Source: Deinococcus apachensis DSM 19763
Lineage (GTDB): Bacteria > Deinococcota > Deinococci > Deinococcales > Deinococcaceae
NCBI RefSeq assembly: GCF_000381345.1
Contig: NZ_KB906414.1
Span: 1 to 64,000, forward strand
DNA: 64,000 nucleotides
Direction of reading: 5' to 3'
Positions 56,891 through 64,000 of the stretch are shown here, one piece after another. The notes beneath the pieces were generated by a model. It was not told the origin of the DNA. It saw nothing but the letters and a program-made list of their open reading frames with translations, and searched no databases. Numbering within the stretch: the stretch's first letter is position 1; every line of letters starts with the position of its first letter. Both the position numbers and the translations under genes were made by a program.

Positions 56891-57037
56891 ATGATCCGCT
56901 ACCGCAGGCAGAACGCCCTGACCCCCGAAAAGGACGCCGAGATTAGCGTGAACCTGACGCCGCTGCTGTTTTTCGTGGTGGGGTACCTGGCGACGCGGGC
57001 GCTGCTGGGTACGCTGACGCGAGGGCAGAACGAGTAG
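56891..57037 (+). CDS. Small membrane hypothetical protein
   Basis: A 48-residue frame starting MIRYRRQNALTPEKDAE has one hydrophobic helix (about 22-40, LTPLLFFVVGYLATRALLG) and a basic end. The frame is well used in GC-rich codons and precedes another gene by 22 bp on the same strand. I do not know the family; real but short. Confidence 0.5.
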   Translation: MIRYRRQNALTPEKDAEISVNLTPLLFFVVGYLATRALLGTLTRGQNE

Positions 57038-57058
57038 TCCCTGCGTTACCCTGTCCGC

Positions 57059-57475
57059 ATGACTGCTCCCAGCGCCCCCCCGCAGTTCAAGAGTGCCGCC
57101 AGCGGCCGCACCGTCGTCCCAGGCTGGATGAACCTGGTGCCCGGCCAAGCCGACGCCGTCGAGGTGCAGCTCGACCTGGACGCCGCCGACCTGGGCCGCG
57201 AACACGCCTGCCTGCTTGTCGAGTACTGGCCGGACGGGAAGGACCTGACCCTGCAAAGCATCCTGCCCGTGCGCGCCTTTTCCGCCACGCCGGAGGGCTG
57301 GTGCCTGTTCGTCCCCTCGCAGGGCCGGGTGCTGGTGCGCGCCATCGACCCGCAGCCCAACCCGCCCGTGCTGGCGAGCCACTGGCTGAATATAGAGCCG
57401 GGAACGCCGGTCGGCACGAGCGTGACGGTCAGCGTCAAGTTCCCCGAGCCGGTGGCGGACACGCCGAACAGTTAA
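57059..57475 (+). CDS. Hypothetical protein, 138 residues
   Basis: The protein starts MTAPSAPPQFKSAAS and contains beta-strand-like text, VEVQLDLDAADLGREHACLLVEYW and VSVKFPEPVADTPNS. No signal peptide or membrane helix is visible. I do not recognise a family. It may be co-transcribed with the small membrane gene before it. Confidence 0.6.
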   Translation: MTAPSAPPQFKSAASGRTVVPGWMNLVPGQADAVEVQLDLDAADLGREHACLLVEYWPDGKDLTLQSILPVRAFSATPEGWCLFVPSQGRVLVRAIDPQPNPPVLASHWLNIEPGTPVGTSVTVSVKFPEPVADTPNS

Positions 57476-57574
57476 GGCAGGGGGCCGCCGTTCATGACCC
57501 GACGCTGAAGATCAGGACAGCGTCGGCACACGCTCCGGCTTCCGACAAGGCACATGCTGCGCGGGAGAGGAGGC

Positions 57575-57871
57575 ATGATGCCCTACCGCCTGACCATAGA
57601 GTTGCAGTCCGGTGCCGCCGCCGAACACTTCGAGCGTGATTTCGACAACTTGCTGGACGCCAAGCGTTACGCCCACAACCAGGTGCGCGGCGACATCTTC
57701 TGGACGGTGCGGGAGGACCACCTGGACGGCCTCGCCCCCGAGTATGCCTTCCGCATTGAGGCGGTCGGGGAGGACGCGGGGAGGCCCCTCGACCTTGACG
57801 ACGACACGGACACCAATACCCAGAGCGACTCGCTCTTCACCCCCCAGGGACCCGTGGACGATTCGCGTTGA
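57575..57871 (+). CDS. Hypothetical acidic protein, 98 residues
   Basis: The ATG pair at 57575/57578 follows GGAGG closely. The protein starts MMPYRLTIELQSGAAAEHF and ends with an acidic Asp/Thr tail (DDDTDTNTQSD). The middle (NLLDAKRYAHNQVRGDIFWTVRED) looks folded. No family is recognised. The second ATG (57578) gives better spacing to the ribosome-binding site. Confidence 0.55.
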   Translation: MMPYRLTIELQSGAAAEHFERDFDNLLDAKRYAHNQVRGDIFWTVREDHLDGLAPEYAFRIEAVGEDAGRPLDLDDDTDTNTQSDSLFTPQGPVDDSR

Positions 57872-57892
57872 CGGGAACCCAAACCCAGTCCC

Positions 57893-58522
57893 TCACCCGA
57901 TGCCCAGCAGCCCCTCCAGCCCGCGCCGCGTCGCCATGAGCGCCTCCGGGATGCGCCAGCTCGCGCGGTCGCGGGGGCCGACGGGGTTGCTCACCCCGCG
58001 CACCTCCAGGACCGGAACGCCCGCGAGCAGGGCCGCGTGAGCGACCCCCGCCCCCTCCATCCCCTCGGTCAGGACGCTGGGAAAACGCCGGATGAGGGCG
58101 AGGGCCCCCTCCACCGTCCCCGTGACGGTATTCAGGGTGAGGGCCGGGCCGCACGCCGCCCCCACGCGCTCAGCGAGGGCCCGCGCCCCCTCCCAGGCGG
58201 GGAACAGTCCGGCATGGGGAGCATCCGGCAGGACGGAGAGCCCCAACGCCGCGAGGTCGAGGAAGTGTTCGCCGTCCCGCGCGCCCAGGTCGGCCTGCAC
58301 GATCACGCTCGACACGGCGAGGTCGCCCGGAATCAGGCCGCTGCCCGGATAGGCCCCGCCGATGCCCGCGTTCACGGCAAGGTCGAAGGGTTCCCGCGCC
58401 AGGGCGCGTGCGGTGGCGAGGGCCGCCGCGACCGGCCCGACGCCACTCACCACCACCCGGGCGGGCAGGTCCGCGAGCCGGGCCGCCTCCCCGGCGGTGG
58501 CGACGACGATCAGCACCCTCAT
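57893..58522 (-). CDS. mqnB: Futalosine hydrolase
   Basis: The 209-residue enzyme cleaves futalosine to hypoxanthine and dehypoxanthinyl futalosine in the futalosine pathway to menaquinone. It has the nucleosidase-type glycine-rich strands VVSGVGPVAAALATA and VNAGIGGAYPG, and the conserved SVLTEGMEGAGVAHAALLAG with catalytic Glu. Length fits MqnB. The other mqn genes are not in the window. Confidence 0.88.
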   Translation of the reverse strand: MRVLIVVATAGEAARLADLPARVVVSGVGPVAAALATARALAREPFDLAVNAGIGGAYPGSGLIPGDLAVSSVIVQADLGARDGEHFLDLAALGLSVLPDAPHAGLFPAWEGARALAERVGAACGPALTLNTVTGTVEGALALIRRFPSVLTEGMEGAGVAHAALLAGVPVLEVRGVSNPVGPRDRASWRIPEALMATRRGLEGLLGIG

Positions 58523-58573
58523 CTGGACACCCTCATGGGGTCAACGTAGCGCGGATGGGCGCGGGAAAGAGGA

Positions 58574-58603
58574 GGCGGACGCCCGGCTATGCGAGCGTCC
58601 GCC
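58574..58603 (-). terminator. Terminator of the flotillin operon
   Basis: GGCGGACGC (58574-58582) pairs with GCGTCCGCC (58595-58603). On the minus strand it is followed by TCCTCTTTCC, 12 bp after the flotillin stop. Confidence 0.7.
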
Positions 58604-58615
58604 CGGCAGGCGGAT

Positions 58616-60220
<1,605 letters not shown>

Positions 60221-60251
60221 GATGTTCTCCTTCTTTCCTGCGGGCCGGGCC

Positions 60252-60776
60252 TCACGCCACGCGCCCGTCCCAGGCTTTCACGTCCAGCACGCCGCCCTGC
60301 GTCCCGATGACGATGACTGGGTCCCCGGCGTGCAGGGGGTCGTCGCTGCGGGCCAGCACATGTTCGATCTGCCCGGCGACCGTCAGCGCGACCTTGCCCG
60401 GACGGCCTGGCGCGGGGGGCACGAGCACTTTCCCGGTCCGGCCCGCCATTCGCCCCGCCGCCGCGCTCACCTCGCCGCGGGTGCGCGCCACCCGGAAGGC
60501 GAGCGAGGTCAAGGCCCCCACCGCCAGCCCGGTCACGAGCGCCACGGTCAAGCGACCCGGTCCCGATAATCCCGCCAGTCCGCCCACCACCCCCGCCAGC
60601 CCGAAAAAGGCCGCGAAGCTGACCAGCGAGCGCAACGAGAACCACGAGGCGAGGTCGTGCAGGTCTGGCCCGTGCCCCACCCCATCACCTGCGTTCAGAT
60701 CGCCGTGGTGCCCGCCGAGCAGCGACGCGGCGAGCAGGCCACCGCCCACGAGCAGGCACAGCAGATAGATGTCCAT
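60252..60776 (-). CDS. NfeD-like membrane protein
   Basis: The 174-residue protein starts MDIYLLCLLVGGGLLAASL, with several membrane helices and a small soluble C-terminal OB-like NfeD domain (LARSDDPLHAGDPVIVIG, VLDVKAWDGRVA). It normally works with a flotillin, which follows it on the same strand. The start was chosen by AAGGAGG upstream and the MD motif; a longer frame has no such site. Confidence 0.85.
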   Translation of the reverse strand: MDIYLLCLLVGGGLLAASLLGGHHGDLNAGDGVGHGPDLHDLASWFSLRSLVSFAAFFGLAGVVGGLAGLSGPGRLTVALVTGLAVGALTSLAFRVARTRGEVSAAAGRMAGRTGKVLVPPAPGRPGKVALTVAGQIEHVLARSDDPLHAGDPVIVIGTQGGVLDVKAWDGRVA

Positions 60777-61082
60777 GCCCAGATTGTCCTCCTTGCCCCA
60801 CGGTACGCGAGCAGGGGCGGGGAGGTTGCCGCAAGGAAGGTGTACACCCACCGGAAGCGGGTGATGCCACGCTATTTCTCCCTCTCCCCGCGTGGGGGAC
60901 TCGCAAAGTTGCGAAGCAGAGGGTTGGGGTGATGGGGCGTGTGACCAGCGGCAGCGCCTACAAGATGGCTTGCCTCGTCTACTGACCGCGCCGCAGGGCG
61001 TGCCCGCTCACCCCCTCCCAGCCTCCCCCTCAAGGGGGAGGGGCAAAAACCCGTTCAGCGCGGGCTGTCTCCTTTCTCTCCC
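60777..61082. other. Intergenic region with palindromic GC-rich repeats
   Basis: This 306-bp stretch includes CCTCCCCCT (61022-61030) paired with AGGGGGAGG (61033-61041), a hairpin followed by GGCAAAAAC on the plus strand. It also includes CCCTCTCCCC-type text near 60880 that resembles dispersed intergenic repeats. No convincing coding frame was found. Confidence 0.45.
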
Positions 61083-61727
61083 CTACGGCATCAGCCGTTC
61101 GATCCGCCACCCCTCCCCCTCCCGTGCATAGCGGAAACGGTCGTGCATGCGGTTGCGGCGGCCCTGCCAGAATTCCCACTCCCCCACGCGCACCCGGTAG
61201 CCGCCCCAGTAGTCAGGCTTGGGGACGGGCGTGCCCTCCGGGTAGCGGGCCTGGAGTTCGGCGAAGCGGGCTTCGAGCACTCCCCGGTTCTCGATGGGCG
61301 CGCTCTGCGGGTCGCTGGCGTGCGCGGCGAGCTGGCTCTGGTAGGGCCGGGCGTGGAAGTAGGCGGCGCTCTCCTCGTCAGAAACGCGCTCGACCTCGCC
61401 CGAGGCGCGCACCTGGCGCTCGTGGTCGGCCCAGTGAAAGAGCATCTCGGCCCGCGGGTTCCCGGCCAGGTCGCGGCCCTTGTGAGAGTCGTAGTTGGTG
61501 TAGAAGGTCAGGCCGCGCTCGTCCGCCCCGCGCAGCAGCACCGTCCGCACGCTGGGACGCCCCGAGGCGTCCGCCGTGGCGAGGCTCAGGGCGTAGGGCT
61601 CGCGCAGGCCGTCCCGGATGGCCTCGTCCAGCCAGCCCTGGAATTGGGCCAGGGGGTCGGGGTTCAGGTCGGTGCGGCGCAGTTCGGCGCGGGTATAGGA
61701 GAGGCGCAGGGAGGTGAGGTCGGTCAT
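61083..61727 (-). CDS. pdxH: Pyridoxamine 5'-phosphate oxidase
   Basis: The 214-residue enzyme makes PLP from PNP/PMP with FMN. It contains [26 protein letters not shown] (FMN and substrate region, here split by the natural spacing), [29 protein letters not shown] and the end [10 protein letters not shown]...[13 protein letters not shown] lies 6 bp before the ATG at 61727; a frame opening at 61826 has no family match. Cytoplasmic. Confidence 0.94.
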   Translation of the reverse strand: MTDLTSLRLSYTRAELRRTDLNPDPLAQFQGWLDEAIRDGLREPYALSLATADASGRPSVRTVLLRGADERGLTFYTNYDSHKGRDLAGNPRAEMLFHWADHERQVRASGEVERVSDEESAAYFHARPYQSQLAAHASDPQSAPIENRGVLEARFAELQARYPEGTPVPKPDYWGGYRVRVGEWEFWQGRRNRMHDRFRYAREGEGWRIERLMP

Positions 61728-61867
61728 GGGGGTCTCCGGGGGGCAAAAGGGCTTGGAACAGGCAGCGTCAGTATGCCGGAGGGACAGCGTCCGGGCGGCC
61801 CAGCGTTCCACCCCCCCTTTCCCCACTCTTTCTTAACCCCTGACGTGCCCTTTAAACTGCTCCCCAT

Positions 61868-62389
61868 ATGGTGCGCGGTGACCTGGCAGTCTTCCCCTTC
61901 ATGCCCGTCATGCAGATGCTGCTCTCCAGCGGGCGGGCCGGGCGGTTCAGCGTGGCCCACCCGCGCGGCGGCGAGCTGTGGCTGGAGCCGGGGGAGGTCG
62001 TCCACGCGCGGGCCGGGGCGCTGACGGGGGACGCGGCCCTGCAAGTGCTGAGCAGCCTGGACGGCGGGCAGTTCACCTTCGCCCCCGACGTGGTGCCCAC
62101 CGAGCGAACTCTCGCCCTGCGCCGTGACGCTGCCCTGCGCCGCCTGATCGAGGAAACGGACGCCTGGGGGGCGCTGCTGCGCGTGTTTCCCGACTGGAAC
62201 AGGCCCCTGCGCTTCACCCCGCGCTGGACGGACGCACAACCCGTCACCCGGGGACAGTACGTAGCGCTGAGCCTGATCCCCGAGGGCCTGCCGCTCAAGA
62301 CCCTGTTAGAGCGCACCGGCCAGCCCCCCCGCACGACGCTGGAGACGCTGCGCCCCTTCGTGACGGCGGGGTTGGTCGAGGTGGGGTGA
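61868..62389 (+). CDS. DUF4388-family protein
   Basis: The 173-residue protein starts MVRGDLAVFPFMPVMQML and has the DUF4388 pattern (SGRAGRFSVAHPRGGELWLEPGEVVHARAGALTGDAAL), which is often joined to PATAN or regulator domains. The C-terminal part (ALSLIPEGLPLKTLLERTG) looks like a winged-helix. Its role is unknown. It is separated from the T-box by 55 bp. Confidence 0.8.
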   Translation: MVRGDLAVFPFMPVMQMLLSSGRAGRFSVAHPRGGELWLEPGEVVHARAGALTGDAALQVLSSLDGGQFTFAPDVVPTERTLALRRDAALRRLIEETDAWGALLRVFPDWNRPLRFTPRWTDAQPVTRGQYVALSLIPEGLPLKTLLERTGQPPRTTLETLRPFVTAGLVEVG

Positions 62390-62444
62390 AGCGCCCTCCC
62401 CTGCCCTGAGCCACCTGACCCATGCATTCCCGGCCCGGCCCACG

Positions 62445-62450
62445 TATACT
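62445..62450 (+). promoter_or_regulatory. Candidate -10 box of the valS T-box transcript
   Basis: TATACT (62445-62450) lies 4 bp before GGGGC, which starts the T-box stem I, so transcription probably begins near 62457. The -35 region is not clear. Confidence 0.4.
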
Positions 62451-62742
62451 GACGGGGCAGTGACCGGGAGGAGTACCCGGAGGTTGCGCCCACAGGAAGG
62501 CCCCGCCGCGACTGAGAGCGGAGCCGGGAGGGCAGCCGGGGAAAGTCGCCCGCGAGCGCGAGGGCAGAAGTCGCCCCACACGGGCGGTGCGTAGAGCCCT
62601 CCGGGAGCGCCCGTCAACGCGCAGTAGAGCGCCGCGCCCGCATACGGGCCGGAACGGCGGTGGTACCACGGGACCCAGCAGGAATGCCTCGTCTCGTCCG
62701 CACTCGGAGCGTAGACTCCGGCGGGCGAGGCGTTTTCGTTTC
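62451..62742 (+). promoter_or_regulatory. Val-type T-box riboswitch of the NUDIX-valS operon
   Basis: GGGGC (62454-62458) pairs with GCCCC (62573-62577) at the base of stem I. Flanking these are an AGTGA loop (62459-62463) on the 5' side and AGAAGTC (62566-62572) on the 3' side, which places the specifier codon GTC (Val) at 62570-62572. The T-box sequence GGCGGTGGTACCACGGG is at 62656-62672, with the TGGT bulge that pairs the tRNA acceptor end. A terminator stem GCCTCG (62686-62691) / CGAGGC (62726-62731), with an inner CGGAG/CTCCG hairpin, is followed by GTTTTCGTTT. It should read through when tRNA-Val is uncharged. valS is downstream, confirming the amino acid. Confidence 0.85.
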
Positions 62743-62753
62743 CCGGAGGTTCC

Positions 62754-63270
62754 ATGATCCAACCCCTGCCCCCCTTGACTGGCGTTCCTCTGTTCCTGAC
62801 CGACGCCCGCGCACTCGCCCTACGTCGCGGGTTGCGTGAGCGTGTCCTCGGCTATGTCACGCGTGGAACGGATGAGCTGCTGGTCTTTGAACACGCTCCT
62901 GAATACCCCGACGCGGGCGTGCAGGTTCCGGCAGGTGGTCTGGAACCCGGCGAGACGCCCGAGCAAGCCGCTCTACGCGAAACGTGGGAGGAGACCGGCC
63001 TGAGCCTGACTGCCCCTGTTTACCTGGCCTCATGGCACTGGCAGCGGGGGGAGCGGGAAGAGGTGTGGCACTATTTCCACCTGTCAGCCCCGCTCTCCGC
63101 ACCAGACGCCTGGGCTCATCAGGTTAGCCATGGGGAGGACGACGCCGGGTTGACCTTCCTCTGCCACTTCGCCTCACTGAACACGACCGGCCTTGTTCCC
63201 GGTTCTGGTTACGACTCAGTCCTTCCCATCCTGACCCAGCGTCTCTCCCCCGCCTCATCGGAGCCCTCCC

Positions 63271-63278
<8 letters not shown>
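62754..63278 (+). CDS. NUDIX hydrolase under T-box control
   Basis: The 174-residue protein carries a complete Nudix box at residues 61-83, G-x5-E-x7-REU-x-EE-x-GL, in GGLEPGETPEQAALRETW followed by EETGL. It would hydrolyse a nucleoside diphosphate-linked substrate; which one is unknown. GGAGG lies 5 bp before the ATG. The gene overlaps valS by 8 bp and lies between the T-box and valS, so its expression should follow tRNA-Val charging. Confidence 0.9.

Positions 63279-64000
<722 letters not shown>

Overview
The window looks like a piece of a Deinococcus chromosome. It is very GC-rich with dense G/C-ending codons, and it carries a sufC-sufB-sufD operon, a futalosine-pathway (menaquinone) hydrolase, a two-segment L25/CTC-type ribosomal protein and a Val T-box in front of valS. 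Deinococcus fits best, but the genus is inferred from gene content and composition, not from a database match.

Region 1 (1-9.6 kb) is accessory DNA. It opens with an IS4-family transposase whose 3' side lies against the broken end of an AAA ATPase gene. An AT-rich XRE regulator sits upstream of that ATPase. Next come a small unknown gene and a plasmid-type primase-helicase replication gene that is split by an in-frame TAG and has CGAAATGGTT repeats around its start. An S41 protease, a tandem GNAT acetyltransferase and a complete tyrosine recombinase follow. The recombinase lies just past the 3' end of a tRNA-Ile(GAT) gene with its own promoter and terminator, so an element integrated at the tRNA is a reasonable reading.

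Region 2 (9.6-25 kb) is chromosomal housekeeping: a DUF427 protein, a large secreted GH13 amylase-type lipoprotein, a DUF47/PiT phosphate pair, a cobalamin-binding-like protein, coaX overlapping a quinone oxidoreductase gene, an acyl-CoA synthetase, and an exbB-exbD-TonB-like envelope energisation operon followed by a secreted protein.

Region 3 (25-41 kb) holds the suf operon with a VOC gene inserted between sufB and sufD, then a TMEM175-like channel, a cupin, divergent rplY and efp, accB-accC, a methyltransferase, an exonuclease III homologue and ribonuclease R with very long low-complexity tails.

Region 4 (41-53 kb) carries a GNAT, an App1-like phosphatase, an SDR, a subtilase, a Rieske protein, two genes each missing one base (45.5-46.6 kb and 50.0-51.5 kb), an extradiol-type VOC protein with a palindromic upstream site, a large membrane protein and prs.

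Region 5 (53-64 kb) carries dnaJ, trpS, tdh, mqnB, a flotillin/NfeD pair, pdxH, a DUF4388 protein, a NUDIX gene and the start of valS. Two RNA controls stand out here. The trpS leader encodes a 12-residue peptide with three consecutive Trp codons followed by mutually exclusive hairpins and a terminator, the layout of ribosome-mediated attenuation. The NUDIX-valS operon is preceded by a T-box with a GTC (Val) specifier. Two aminoacyl-tRNA synthetase genes 8 kb apart thus appear to sense tRNA charging by different mechanisms.
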